Assembly (NCBI GenBank): GCA_050186725.1 | Contig: JBFWYG010000016.1 | Location: forward strand, 8,023-72,022 | Reading direction: 5' to 3' | Origin: JADJYF01 sp050186725 | Lineage (GTDB): Bacteria; Pseudomonadota; Gammaproteobacteria; Ga0077536 | Length of the DNA stretch: 64,000 bases | Position numbers and translations under genes: made by a program | In this document: piece by piece, positions 19,910 through 28,215 of the stretch | How the letters are laid out: the number at the start of each line of letters is the position of its first letter | Numbering within the stretch: position 1 is the first letter of the stretch | Notes under the pieces: generated by a model | Seen by the model: the letters and a program-made list of their open reading frames with translations, nothing else | Database searches by the model: none | What the model was told of the DNA's origin: nothing

Positions 19910-20645
19910 CCGCGAGCGCCCGGTCCGTGGTGGTCGCGCCGCGCGCTTCGGCCTCCAGCCGTCGCAGCGCCGATACCATGTAGGTGGTCAGCCCGACTAT
20001 CCAGAAGAACCACACGAAGAACTCGATCCAGAAATTGAGCGTGCCCTGGCGCGCGAAGATGCCGCCCTTGAAGTAGGGCATCAAGAGTTCGGCGACGAAG
20101 CTCACGCCGACCCAGATGCCGTACCACGCCATCCATTTCGGAATCAGCGGCTCACGGCGCGGGTCCTGGATGAAGGCCATGCCGAGCGCGATCATCTGCA
20201 CCGAGGTCACCCAGAAGCACATGTCGATCATGAGCCAGCCCATGTCGTACAGGAGCTGCAGGATGGTGTCGTCGAGCACTTCCGGACGATAGGCGCCGGC
20301 CAGCCAGAACACGCAGGAACACATCAGCGGCACGACGGTGAGGCCCGCGCCCCACACGGCGAGCGTGGACAGCACGTTGTTGTCCTTCTCGATGCCGATT
20401 TCGACGATCTTGGCGAGCGCGAGTCCCCACAGCAGGTAGAACACCGCGAACATCATCGCCATGCCCATGCCGATACGAATGCCATTGGCTTCGGCGCGGA
20501 ACATGTCGCCGATGTCCTTGGCGGGCAGATCCGCGGGCACGGGCGGGATGGTGTGACCCATGATGCCCCAGAAGACGATGAACACGGCCAGGAACACCGG
20601 GCCGCACCAGGTCAGGAAACGCAGGTACTTCAGTCGCTCGACCAT
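19872..20645 (-). CDS. Hypothetical polytopic membrane protein heading a COX3/COX4-like operon
   Basis: This gene encodes a 257-aa protein with about six to seven transmembrane helices and no family I can name. Distinct segments are FIVFWGIMGHTIPPVPADLPAKD near the start, VVPLMCSCVFWLAGAYRPEVLDD in the middle and WFFWIVGLTTYMVSALRRLEAE before a hydrophilic tail. It is the first gene of a three-gene operon with COX3-like and COX4-like proteins. It may anchor or replace a missing oxidase subunit, which is inference. A consensus-like promoter with a 14-bp palindrome lies upstream. Confidence 0.7.
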   Translation of the reverse strand: MVERLKYLRFLTWCGPVFLAVFIVFWGIMGHTIPPVPADLPAKDIGDMFRAEANGIRIGMGMAMMFAVFYLLWGLALAKIVEIGIEKDNNVLSTLAVWGAGLTVVPLMCSCVFWLAGAYRPEVLDDTILQLLYDMGWLMIDMCFWVTSVQMIALGMAFIQDPRREPLIPKWMAWYGIWVGVSFVAELLMPYFKGGIFARQGTLNFWIEFFVWFFWIVGLTTYMVSALRRLEAEARGATTTDRALAGDGVGKVAGATL

Positions 20646-20737
20646 GGAAGATTCCCCTCGCAGTGGTGGTGGTCAACTTCGCGACATGACGTCGCGGGCT
20701 TGTCCGAGCCCCGGCTCCCCAGCCCGGGCATGGTTGG

Positions 20738-20766
20738 ATGGTAAGCATGCTTACTAAATTTGACAA
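20738..20766 (-). promoter_or_regulatory. Promoter with 14-bp palindromic operator (GTAAGCATGCTTAC)
   Basis: Reading leftward, TTGTCA (20766-20761), a 17-bp spacer and TACCAT (20743-20738) form a sigma70-type promoter for the COX-like operon. The perfect palindrome GTAAGCATGCTTAC at 20741-20754 fills the spacer and overlaps the -10 box, the classic position of a repressor site. Rightward, TTGACA at 20760-20765 and TACAAT at 20792-20797 are near-consensus boxes, but 26 bp apart, too far for one promoter. Confidence 0.6.
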
Positions 20767-20841
20767 CCTGCGGCCCGCCGGCCGAGCCGCTTACAATCCC
20801 GTCACGGCGCCGCCGGCGCGCACAGCGGGGAGGCACATGCC

Positions 20842-22494
20842 ATGGCAACACTGAACGGATCGATCCTCATCGCCCAGAGCCTCAAGCGCCAGGGTGTGAA
20901 GCAGGTGTTCGGCGTGATGGGCTTTCCCATCGTCGAACTCGCGCAGGTGGTGCAGAACGAGGGCATCGATTACTACGGCTTTCGCAACGAGCAGTCGGCG
21001 AGCTACGCGGCCGGCGCGGTCGGCTACCTGACCGGCCGTCCCGGCGTGTGCCTGACGGTCTCCGGACCAGGCATGGTGCACGCGGTGGCCGGCCTGTCGA
21101 ACGCCTGGGCCAACTGCTGGCCGATGCTCCTGGTGAGTGGCGCGCCCGACTCCTACCAGCGCGAGCAGGGCGCCTTCCAGGAGGCCCCGCAGCTCGAATC
21201 GGCGCGACCCTACGTCAAGCTCGCGACCCGTCCCGATGCGCTGGCGCGCGTGCCTGCCTACATCGAGAAGTGTGTGCGCACCGCCATCTACGGGCGGCCC
21301 GGCGCGGTGTACCTCGATCTCCCCAACGACATCATCGCGGACACGCTGCCCGAAGGGGACGTCCGCTGGGCGCCCTGCTGCCCGCCGGCGCCGCGTACGC
21401 TCGCCGATCCGGTCCAGGTGGAGGCGGCCCTCGCCGCGCTGCGCGGGGCGAAACGGCCGCTCGTGATCGTCGGCAAGGGCGCGGCCTACGCCCGCGCCGA
21501 GCACGAAGTGCGGCGCTTCATCGACGCGACCGGCCTGCCGTTCCTCGCCTCGCCGATGGGCAAGGGCGTGGTACCGGACTCGCACCCGCTGTCGGTCGCG
21601 CCGGCGCGCTCGCTCGCGCTGCAGGAAGCCGACGTCGTGTTCCTCATCGGCGCGCGGCTCAACTGGATCATGCATTTCGGCCTGCCACCGCGCTTCGCCG
21701 CGGACGTCAAGATCATCCAGCTCGACATCGCGGCCGAGGAGATCGGCACCAACGTGCCGGCGGCAGTCGGCCTGGTGGGCGACGCGCAGGCGGTGATGGC
21801 GCAATTCAACGAGGCGCTGGCCGCGGCGCCCTGGCGCTACGACGCCGCCACCCCGTGGTGGGCGGCGCTCAAGGCCAAGATCGCCGAGAACGACGCGCAG
21901 GTCGCGGCCATGATGCGGGACGACAGTCTGCCCATGGGTTACTACCGGGTGTTCGCCGCCATTCGCGCCGCGCTGCCGAAGGACGCGGTGATCGTGAGTG
22001 AAGGCGCCAACACCATGGACATCGGCCGCGGCGTGATGCCGAACTTGGCGCCGCGCCTGCGCCTCGATGCCGGCACCTTCGGCACCATGGGCGTGGGGCC
22101 GGGCTTCGCCGTGGCCGCGGCGGTCGTGCATCCCGACAAGCGCGTGTTCTGCATCGAGGGTGATTCGGCCTTCGGCTTCTCTGGCCTCGAAGTAGAGACC
22201 GCCTGCCGCTACCGCTTGCCGATCACCTTCATCGTGGTGAACAACAACGGCATCGGCTCCGGCCCGACCGAACTCGGCGAAGTGGTGCCGCCCAATGCCT
22301 ACACGCCGAATGCGCGCTACGACCGCGTGGTCGAGGCCTTCGGTGGACGTGGCTTCTTCGTCAACACGCCCGCCGAACTCGAAAGCGCGCTCGCAGCGTC
22401 CGCGCGCGAGACCGACAGGCCGACCCTCATCAACGTCATGATCAACCCGACCGCGACGCGCAAACCGCAGAAGTTCGACTGGCTGACGCGCTGA
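20842..22494 (+). CDS. Thiamine-diphosphate enzyme: oxalyl-CoA decarboxylase / 2-hydroxyacyl-CoA lyase-like
   Basis: This gene encodes a 550-aa TPP-dependent enzyme. The N-terminal domain has the catalytic glutamate in FRNEQSASYAAGAVGYLTG, and SGPGMVHAVAGLSNAWANCWP is typical of oxalyl-CoA decarboxylases and 2-hydroxyacyl-CoA lyases. The C-terminal TPP site is GDSAFGFSGLEVETACRY...NNNG. Its reaction would be decarboxylation of oxalyl-CoA or cleavage of a 2-hydroxyacyl-CoA to formyl-CoA and an aldehyde. No formyl-CoA transferase (frc) is adjacent, so the lyase role is equally likely. It is divergent from the COX-like operon and convergent with the LysR gene. Confidence 0.85.
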   Translation: MATLNGSILIAQSLKRQGVKQVFGVMGFPIVELAQVVQNEGIDYYGFRNEQSASYAAGAVGYLTGRPGVCLTVSGPGMVHAVAGLSNAWANCWPMLLVSGAPDSYQREQGAFQEAPQLESARPYVKLATRPDALARVPAYIEKCVRTAIYGRPGAVYLDLPNDIIADTLPEGDVRWAPCCPPAPRTLADPVQVEAALAALRGAKRPLVIVGKGAAYARAEHEVRRFIDATGLPFLASPMGKGVVPDSHPLSVAPARSLALQEADVVFLIGARLNWIMHFGLPPRFAADVKIIQLDIAAEEIGTNVPAAVGLVGDAQAVMAQFNEALAAAPWRYDAATPWWAALKAKIAENDAQVAAMMRDDSLPMGYYRVFAAIRAALPKDAVIVSEGANTMDIGRGVMPNLAPRLRLDAGTFGTMGVGPGFAVAAAVVHPDKRVFCIEGDSAFGFSGLEVETACRYRLPITFIVVNNNGIGSGPTELGEVVPPNAYTPNARYDRVVEAFGGRGFFVNTPAELESALAASARETDRPTLINVMINPTATRKPQKFDWLTR

Positions 22495-22511
22495 GCGCGC
22501 GTCAGGGCGCG

Positions 22512-23432
22512 TCAGGGCGCGTAGCGCCTGACCGCGGCTTCGAGATCGGCCAGCAGTTCTTCCGCCGCGGGCGGCAGGCTGCGATCGACCAGGGTGCCGA
22601 GCAGCACGGGCAGGTCGAGCAGCGCGGCCTGGTGCCCCGGCATGCGCACTGCGACGAAGCCGCCGCTCGCGATTTCCGTGTGCAGCATGGCGGCGGTGGT
22701 GAAGCCCACCGCGTCGGTCTCGCGCACGATGGCGCGCACCACGCCGAAGTCGTTCACGATCACCGCGGCGTCGGCGCGCGCCGTGGCGCCGCTCTCCATG
22801 CGCAGCTCCTCGGCGATGCGCCGCACGAACCAGCGCGGGCTCGGTCCCTGCACGATGGCGTGACCGAGGATGTCGGCGAGGCTGTGCTCGCGGCCGTCGG
22901 CCAGCGGATGGCCGGGTCGCACGAAGGGCAGGGCGCGGATGAGCCCGAGTTCGCGCAGCACGATGCCCGAGGTGGGTACGTCGGGCTGCACGCCGAGGAA
23001 GAAGTCGACGCGCTTGTCGCGCAGTTCCTGCACCAGCGCCTCGGAGGCCAGCGCCTGCAGGCGGAAGCGCAGGCCAGGGTAGCGCTCCATGCTGCGCGCG
23101 ATGGCCTCGGTCAGATAGGGTTCGATGAGGCCGGCCTCGGCGCCGATCGCGAGCCGCCCGCGGGCCGAGCCCTTGATCAGGCTGATTTCGCGATGCGCCT
23201 CGTCCATCACGCGCAGCGCCTGCATGGCGGCCTGTACCACCACCCTGCCGTAGACCGTCGGGTGAGTGCCGCGGCGATCGCGCTCGAACAGGCGCGCGCC
23301 GTAGGCCGTTTCGAGCCGCGCGATCACGTCGCTCAGCGTCGACTGCGACATGCCCAGCGTCTCCGCCGCCCGGCGCATGTTGCCGGTCAGGGCGAGCTCG
23401 GTGAGGGCCGCCAGCTCGTCGCGATGGTTCAT
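22512..23432 (-). CDS. LysR-family transcriptional regulator
   Basis: This gene encodes a 306-aa LTTR. The winged helix-turn-helix is at residues 5-60 (LTGNMRRAAETLGMSQSTLSDVIARLE), followed by a linker helix and a two-lobed effector domain (GRLAIGAEAGLIEPYLTEAI onward). The start at 23432 was chosen because it fits the family; the longer frame upstream adds unrelated residues. It is divergent from the amidohydrolase at 23624 and could regulate it. Its own promoter and a dyad lie in the shared interval. The stop codon falls inside a short tandem repeat (two copies of GTCAGGGCGC). Confidence 0.88.
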   Translation of the reverse strand: MNHRDELAALTELALTGNMRRAAETLGMSQSTLSDVIARLETAYGARLFERDRRGTHPTVYGRVVVQAAMQALRVMDEAHREISLIKGSARGRLAIGAEAGLIEPYLTEAIARSMERYPGLRFRLQALASEALVQELRDKRVDFFLGVQPDVPTSGIVLRELGLIRALPFVRPGHPLADGREHSLADILGHAIVQGPSPRWFVRRIAEELRMESGATARADAAVIVNDFGVVRAIVRETDAVGFTTAAMLHTEIASGGFVAVRMPGHQAALLDLPVLLGTLVDRSLPPAAEELLADLEAAVRRYAP

Positions 23433-23448
23433 ACCCTCGGCCTGGTAG

Positions 23449-23501
23449 GTGACCGAAAAACCGGTCACATCGATTCTATTATCCGGTTTTACGAACGGCA
23501 A
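23449..23501 (-). promoter_or_regulatory. LysR-gene promoter and dyad in the divergent interval
   Basis: Leftward, TTGCCG (23501-23496), a 17-bp spacer and TAGAAT (23478-23473) make a good sigma70 promoter for the LysR gene. The dyad GTGACCG-AAAAAC-CGGTCAC at 23449-23468 covers the expected transcription start, which suggests autoregulation. Its use as a LysR site is inference. Confidence 0.5.
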
Positions 23502-23623
23502 TCTTGGTGCGAGACTTGCCCCGCACGTGAGCCACCGCCCCAGGCCGGGGAGCAGCGCCGCGCTGAGGCCAGGCTTGGCCGCCCACGTCACCGCATCCAT
23601 GCAAGCTTTCCGGAGGTCCACGC

Positions 23624-25333
23624 ATGAGCCAGTTCGACACCATCATCCGCAATGGCACCATCATCGACGGCACCCGCACGCCGCGTTTCCAGGGCGATGT
23701 CGGCATTCGCGACGGCAAGGTGGTCGCCGTGTCGCGCACGCCGCTCACCGGCGACGCCGACCAGGTGATCGACGCCAAGGGCCTGATCGTGGCTCCCGGC
23801 TTCGTCGACCTGCACACCCACTACGACGCGCAGATCCAGTGGGACCCGTGGTGCACCCTGTCCGGCTGGCACGGCGTGACCTCGCTCGTGCTCGGCAACT
23901 GCGGTTTCGGTTTCGCGCCGGTCGCGCCCGAGAATCGCGAGCGCGTGATGCTCTCGATGTCGCGCGTCGAGGCGATCCCTTTCGACTCGATGAAGGAAGG
24001 CATGCTGTGGGACTGGGTGACCTTCCCCGAGTGGCTGGACTCCCTGCAGCGCATGCCGAAAGGCGTGAACATCATCTCCTACGTACCGCTGGGCCCGCTG
24101 ATGATCTGGGTGATGGGTCTCGAAGAGGCCAAGCGTCGCGATCCGACCCCCGAGGAACTGGCCGAGATGTGCCGGCTCATCGAAGCGGGCATGGACGCCG
24201 GCGCCTGCGGCTGGTCGGTGCAGAAGCTCGGCGACGGTTTCACCTCCGTGCAGCGTGACTACGACGGCACGCCGATGGTCACCGACATGATGTCGAACGA
24301 GACCTGCCTCGAGTTCGCCCGCGTGCTGAAGCGCCGCGGCAACGGCCACATCCAGATCACCCAGGCCCAGGAAGACATCTACGAGGATCTCGTGTTCGTC
24401 GAGAAGCTCGCGGAAGTGTCCGGCGCGCCGGTGCTGTTCAACGTGGTCTCGGCCAACAACTACCACCCCAAGCAGAGCCGTCGACTGCTCGACTGGTGCG
24501 CCAAGGCGCGCGAGAAGGGCAACCAGGTGTGGCTGCAGGCGGTCAATGTCGGCAACGAGATGACCTACACCTTCGAGGATTTCAACCTGCTCGACGGACA
24601 GGATGACTGGCGTGACGTCACCCTCGGTGACGTGCCGACGCGCAAGGCCAAGATGATGGATCCGGCGATGCGTGAGCGCCTGCGCCACGATTACGATCAC
24701 GGCCGCATGCCGGTCGTCACCGGCCCGATCCGCAAGTTCCAGATCAAGGAATGCGTGAAGCCCGAAAACAAGAAGTGGGAGGGCATGACGCTCGATGAGA
24801 TCGGCCAGGCCCAGGGCCGTCACCCGATCGACTGCCTGCTCGACATCGTGGTGGACGAGGACCTGAAGACCGTCATCTTCACCCCGCCGTTCAACACCGA
24901 CGTGGAACTGAACCGCGAGATCTTCAGCAGCGAATACACCGTGCCGGGCGTGTCCGACGGCGGCGCGCACACCAAGTTCGTGACCATCGGCCGCTACACC
25001 ACCGAGTTCATCTCGGACTTCGTGCGCGAGAAGGAGATTCTCGGGCTGGAAGAGGCGCACTACCGCCTGTCCTGCCTGCCGGCCAAGATGGCGGGCTTCC
25101 TCGACCGCGGCGTGATCGCCGAGGGTCGTCCGGCCGACATCGTGGTCTACGACTACGACGAACTGCAGTGCACCCCTTCCGAGATTGCCCATGACTTCCC
25201 GGGCGGCGAGTGGCGCCGCATCCAGAAGGCCATCGGTTACCGCTACATCATGGTCAACGGTGAAGTGACCTTCCGTGACGGCGACTGCACCGGCGCGACG
25301 CCGGGCAAGCTGCTGCGTCACGGTCACGCTTGA
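23624..25333 (+). CDS. Amidohydrolase, N-acyl-D-amino-acid deacylase (D-aminoacylase)-like
   Basis: This gene encodes a 569-aa metal-dependent hydrolase of the amidohydrolase superfamily. The urease-like beta-sandwich encloses a TIM barrel. The metal motif is DLHTHYDAQ, with His64 and His66, and GNCGFGFAP supplies the cysteine ligand seen in D-aminoacylases. SDGGAHTKF carries the late catalytic aspartate. Substrates in this branch are N-acyl-D-amino acids, but many members are uncharacterised. A GGAGG site precedes the ATG. A clear intrinsic terminator follows. A diverged paralogue is at 56484. Confidence 0.85.
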   Translation: MSQFDTIIRNGTIIDGTRTPRFQGDVGIRDGKVVAVSRTPLTGDADQVIDAKGLIVAPGFVDLHTHYDAQIQWDPWCTLSGWHGVTSLVLGNCGFGFAPVAPENRERVMLSMSRVEAIPFDSMKEGMLWDWVTFPEWLDSLQRMPKGVNIISYVPLGPLMIWVMGLEEAKRRDPTPEELAEMCRLIEAGMDAGACGWSVQKLGDGFTSVQRDYDGTPMVTDMMSNETCLEFARVLKRRGNGHIQITQAQEDIYEDLVFVEKLAEVSGAPVLFNVVSANNYHPKQSRRLLDWCAKAREKGNQVWLQAVNVGNEMTYTFEDFNLLDGQDDWRDVTLGDVPTRKAKMMDPAMRERLRHDYDHGRMPVVTGPIRKFQIKECVKPENKKWEGMTLDEIGQAQGRHPIDCLLDIVVDEDLKTVIFTPPFNTDVELNREIFSSEYTVPGVSDGGAHTKFVTIGRYTTEFISDFVREKEILGLEEAHYRLSCLPAKMAGFLDRGVIAEGRPADIVVYDYDELQCTPSEIAHDFPGGEWRRIQKAIGYRYIMVNGEVTFRDGDCTGATPGKLLRHGHA

Positions 25334-25435
25334 GGCGAGGAGAGGCCCGGGCGGCGTGAGAGCGCCGCCGGTCGGGGAGAGGGGGGAGCGTATTCTCCAC
25401 AGGATGCGTCCTCTCCCTGGCTATCTCGCAAGACG

Positions 25436-25464
25436 AACGGCCCGCACTGCGGGCCGTTTTTTTT
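25436..25464 (+). terminator. Intrinsic terminator of the amidohydrolase gene
   Basis: The stem AACGGCCCGC and its complement enclose the loop ACT, and a run of eight T follows. It lies about 100 bp after the stop at 25333. It is the clearest Rho-independent terminator in the window. Confidence 0.9.
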
Positions 25465-25477
25465 GATCTGCTTGGAG

Positions 25478-25505
25478 GGGACAGACCCCGGATGGGGTCT
25501 GTCCC
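25478..25505. repeat. Second GGGACAGACCCC inverted repeat
   Basis: The 12-bp arms are identical to those at 1262-1289. The centre here is GGAT, so the palindrome is not perfect through the middle. It lies just after the terminator and before a REP cluster. Confidence 0.75.
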
Positions 25506-25522
25506 AGCCGCCAGCCGTGCAT

Positions 25523-25663
25523 GGCCGATTGAAATCGGCCCTACACAGGAGCCTTCTGTAGGTCGGTTTTCAACGCGACATTCCTTTGTAGGGCGGGTTT
25601 CAACCCGCCATGCACGGCCTCACCGGACAGCGCCGCCCAAGGCCGATTGAAATCGGCCTTACA
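25523..25663. repeat. Cluster of four REP-like palindromes in a 325-bp gene-free stretch
   Basis: Four elements lie at 25523-25545, 25557-25580, 25587-25610 and 25639-25663. Each has a TGTAG(G) or TGTAAGG end followed by a short stem around TTTCA or TGAAA. The stems differ (GGCCGAT, GTCGG, GGCGGG) but stay complementary in three of the four; the second is imperfect. The last element overlaps the 3' end of the LLM gene and provides its TAA. The rest of 25334-25658 holds only the terminator and the 28-bp repeat. Confidence 0.8.
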
Positions 25664-26540
25664 CGCCCACGAAACGCGCGTAATGATCGAGCGTCTTCAG
25701 CACCGTCGACTCGTCCATCACCGGCAGCTTCAGGATGATGCGCTTGACGCCCGTCTCCAGCACCCTCACGAAGAGCTCGTCGCTCGGCGCCTCGCCGAGG
25801 AAGAACAGCGAGACCTCGAGCTTGGCCGGGTCGCGACCGAGTGCGCGCATCTGCGCATGGATGTCCTCGATGTCCTTCACGGTCTGTTCGAGATCGAAGG
25901 TCAACGGCAGCCAGCCGTCGCCGTAGCGCGCCACCTGCTTGCGGCCGAACTCGGTCATCAGCGTGCCGAGCACCACCGGCGGACCCTCGGGGCGCAGCGG
26001 CTTGGGGTACTGCCACATCTCGTCGAAGTGCACGAACTCGCCGTCGAAGCTCGCGCGCTCCTCGCGCCATATGGTGCGCACGGCGGCCAGGCGTTCACGC
26101 AGCTCGCGCCAGCGGGTCTCGAAGGCCACGCCGTGGTGGCCCATCTCCGCCACGTTCCAGCCGGCGCCGATGCCGAAGATGAAGCGTCCGTCGGACAGCC
26201 GGTCGAGGCACGCGACGTGCTTGGCGAGGTTGATCGGATGGTGCTGGTTGATGAGGCACACGCAGGTGCCGAGCCGGATGCGGCTGGTGACCGCGGCGGC
26301 CGCGGCGAGCGTGGTGAACGGGTCCGACATGTGCCGGTACTCTTCCGGCAGGAAGAAGAGGTTGCCGCCCGCCATCGGCATGCCGGTCACGGGGTCGGCG
26401 GGATCGCCTGGCAGCGGCACCGGAATGTGCGTGTGCTCCGGCACCCACAGCGACTCGAAGCCGCGCTCTTCCACCGCGCGCGCGAGGCGGTCGGTGCGCA
26501 TGGTGTACTCGGTGTTGAAGGAGAAGATGCCGACGTCCAT
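25659..26540 (-). CDS. LLM-class oxidoreductase (Rv2161c-like)
   Basis: This gene encodes a 293-aa luciferase-superfamily TIM barrel. The start MDVGIFSFNTEYTMR and RGFESLWVPEHTHIPV resemble the mycobacterial Rv2161c-type F420-dependent group. The segment RFIFGIGAGWNVAEMGHHG is the typical phosphate-binding region near residue 120. The stop codon TAA is formed by the edge of a REP-like repeat, so the native end may have been a few codons different. It sits downstream of the EmrAB-type genes on the same strand, 93 bp away. Confidence 0.85.
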   Translation of the reverse strand: MDVGIFSFNTEYTMRTDRLARAVEERGFESLWVPEHTHIPVPLPGDPADPVTGMPMAGGNLFFLPEEYRHMSDPFTTLAAAAAVTSRIRLGTCVCLINQHHPINLAKHVACLDRLSDGRFIFGIGAGWNVAEMGHHGVAFETRWRELRERLAAVRTIWREERASFDGEFVHFDEMWQYPKPLRPEGPPVVLGTLMTEFGRKQVARYGDGWLPLTFDLEQTVKDIEDIHAQMRALGRDPAKLEVSLFFLGEAPSDELFVRVLETGVKRIILKLPVMDESTVLKTLDHYARFVGV

Positions 26541-26633
26541 CGCTGCGCTCCCGCTTGGTTCAATGGCCGGGCAGTGTACCCAAGCGTGGGACGTCGCACC
26601 CCTCCGCCTTCGGGGAAGCCGGGAGGCTTGGCG

Positions 26634-28205
26634 TCAGTGGCCGCCGCCGCCGTTCGCCATGTCGACCTTGCGCACCAGGGGTAGCAGCACGAGCGCGCCG
26701 AAGAACATCAGGCCGAGCAGCTGGAAGGTCTGGTTGGTGGTGAGCACCTCGGCCTCGCGCCAGGTGTACTGGCTGAAGAGTTCCAGCGCGCTGCGTTCGG
26801 GGTCGGGACTCCCGCGCGCGGCGGCGGTGGCGGCGAGGTTCTGGATCACTTCGTTCGCGCCGACGTTGTCCGGCGTGACGAAGCCGCGCAGCTGGGCATA
26901 GTTGTCCTTGCGCCAGTGCACCATCAAGGTGTTCGCGACCGCGAGCCCGATGGCGCCGCCGAGATTGCGCATCAGGTTGAACAAGCCGCTCGCGTTCTGC
27001 ACCTCGTCGGCCGGCAGGGTGCCGAGCGCCAGCGCGTTGATCGGCAGGAAGATGAACATCATCGAGATGCCGCGCAGCATCTGCGGCACGAACATCTCGG
27101 CATAGCCCCAGTCGGCGTTCATGTAGCCGTTCAGCCAGCAGCCCGTGCCGTAGATGGCGAGCCCGATGCCGAGCATCAGCCGGGAATCCATCCAGCGCGC
27201 CGCGCCGCCGGCGATGAACGCGGACAGGAACTGGAAGCCGCCGGTGACCATCAGGTACTCGCCGATCTGCAGGCTGTTCAGGCCCTTGACCATGGCGAGA
27301 TGCACCGGCATCACGAACAGCACGGTGTAGATGCCGACGCCCATGATGAAGCTGTACAGGCTGCCGACGGTGAAGTTGAAGTCGCGAAAGGCGCGCAGCT
27401 CGACTATCGGCGCCTGGCAGGTCAGTTCGCGCGCCACCATGCCGAGTCCCGCGAGCACCGCGAGCGCGGTGAAGAACACGATTTCATGGCTCTCGAACCA
27501 TTGCTCGCGCACGCCTTCCTCGAGCACGTACTGCAGGCTGCCGAGGAACACCACCACGCCGAGCGCGCCGAGGAAGTCGATGCGCCGGAACAGCGACCAG
27601 TCCGGCCGGTCGACATCGACGAACACCAGCACGCAGAGCGTGATCACGGCGCCCGGCAGCAGGTTGATCAGGAACAGCGCGTGCCATGAGTAGGTCTCGG
27701 TGAGATAGCCGCCGAGCACCGGGCCGGCGGTCGGCGCGATGGTCACCACCAGGCCCGCCAGCACCGTCATCGGCGTCTGCAGGCGCGGCGGGAACAGCGT
27801 GTAGATGACCGAGAACACCGTCGGGATCATCACGCCGCCGCACAGGCCCTGCACCGCGCGGAACGCGATCATCGAAGGCAGGTTCCAGGCAAAGGCGCAC
27901 AGCGCGCTGGTGAGCGTGAAGCCGGCCGCCGCGACGCTCACCAGCCAGCGCGTCGACATGGCGCGCGCCAGCCAGCCGGTCAGCGGGATGATCACCACCT
28001 CGGCAACCAGGTAGGACGTGGTGACCCAGGTGATCTCGTCGCGCGTCGCCGACAGCCCGGCCTGGATCTGCTGCAGCGAACTCGACACGATCTGGATGTC
28101 GAGGATCGCGATGAAGATGCCGAGCACCATCGCGATGAAGCCTATCCAGTCGCCGACGCTGAGTTGCTTCTCCGCGCCGCGGTCCGCCTCCGCCACGACG
28201 CTCAT
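26634..28205 (-). CDS. DHA2-family MFS exporter (EmrB-like)
   Basis: This gene encodes a 523-aa, 14-helix drug:H+ antiporter of the inner membrane. DHA2 marks include FIAILDIQIVSSSLQQIQAGLSA in helix 1, the motif-A-like PLTGWLARAMSTRWL and motif-C-like GLVVTIAPTAGPVLGGYL. A long hydrophilic C-terminal loop (residues 465-500) precedes the last helix. It is encoded 10 bp downstream of the EmrA-like adaptor and should form a tripartite pump with it and the outer-membrane lipoprotein at 29923. Confidence 0.92.
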   Translation of the reverse strand: MSVVAEADRGAEKQLSVGDWIGFIAMVLGIFIAILDIQIVSSSLQQIQAGLSATRDEITWVTTSYLVAEVVIIPLTGWLARAMSTRWLVSVAAAGFTLTSALCAFAWNLPSMIAFRAVQGLCGGVMIPTVFSVIYTLFPPRLQTPMTVLAGLVVTIAPTAGPVLGGYLTETYSWHALFLINLLPGAVITLCVLVFVDVDRPDWSLFRRIDFLGALGVVVFLGSLQYVLEEGVREQWFESHEIVFFTALAVLAGLGMVARELTCQAPIVELRAFRDFNFTVGSLYSFIMGVGIYTVLFVMPVHLAMVKGLNSLQIGEYLMVTGGFQFLSAFIAGGAARWMDSRLMLGIGLAIYGTGCWLNGYMNADWGYAEMFVPQMLRGISMMFIFLPINALALGTLPADEVQNASGLFNLMRNLGGAIGLAVANTLMVHWRKDNYAQLRGFVTPDNVGANEVIQNLAATAAARGSPDPERSALELFSQYTWREAEVLTTNQTFQLLGLMFFGALVLLPLVRKVDMANGGGGH

Positions 28206-28215
28206 GCGTCGCCGC

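Noticed and set aside
22501..22520. Two tandem copies of GTCAGGGCGC
   Set aside because: It is too short to call an element; it only marks the end of the LysR gene.
23588..25327. Long open frame antisense to the D-aminoacylase gene
   Set aside because: It mirrors the conserved coding frame on the other strand; composition and lack of motifs mark it as a shadow.
25478..25505. The GGGACAGACCCC element as a terminator
   Set aside because: A stronger terminator with a T-tract lies directly upstream, and the same element recurs elsewhere, so a dispersed repeat is the better reading.
25523..25663. The repeated palindromes as a CRISPR array
   Set aside because: Repeats differ in stem and orientation, spacing is irregular and no cas gene is present.
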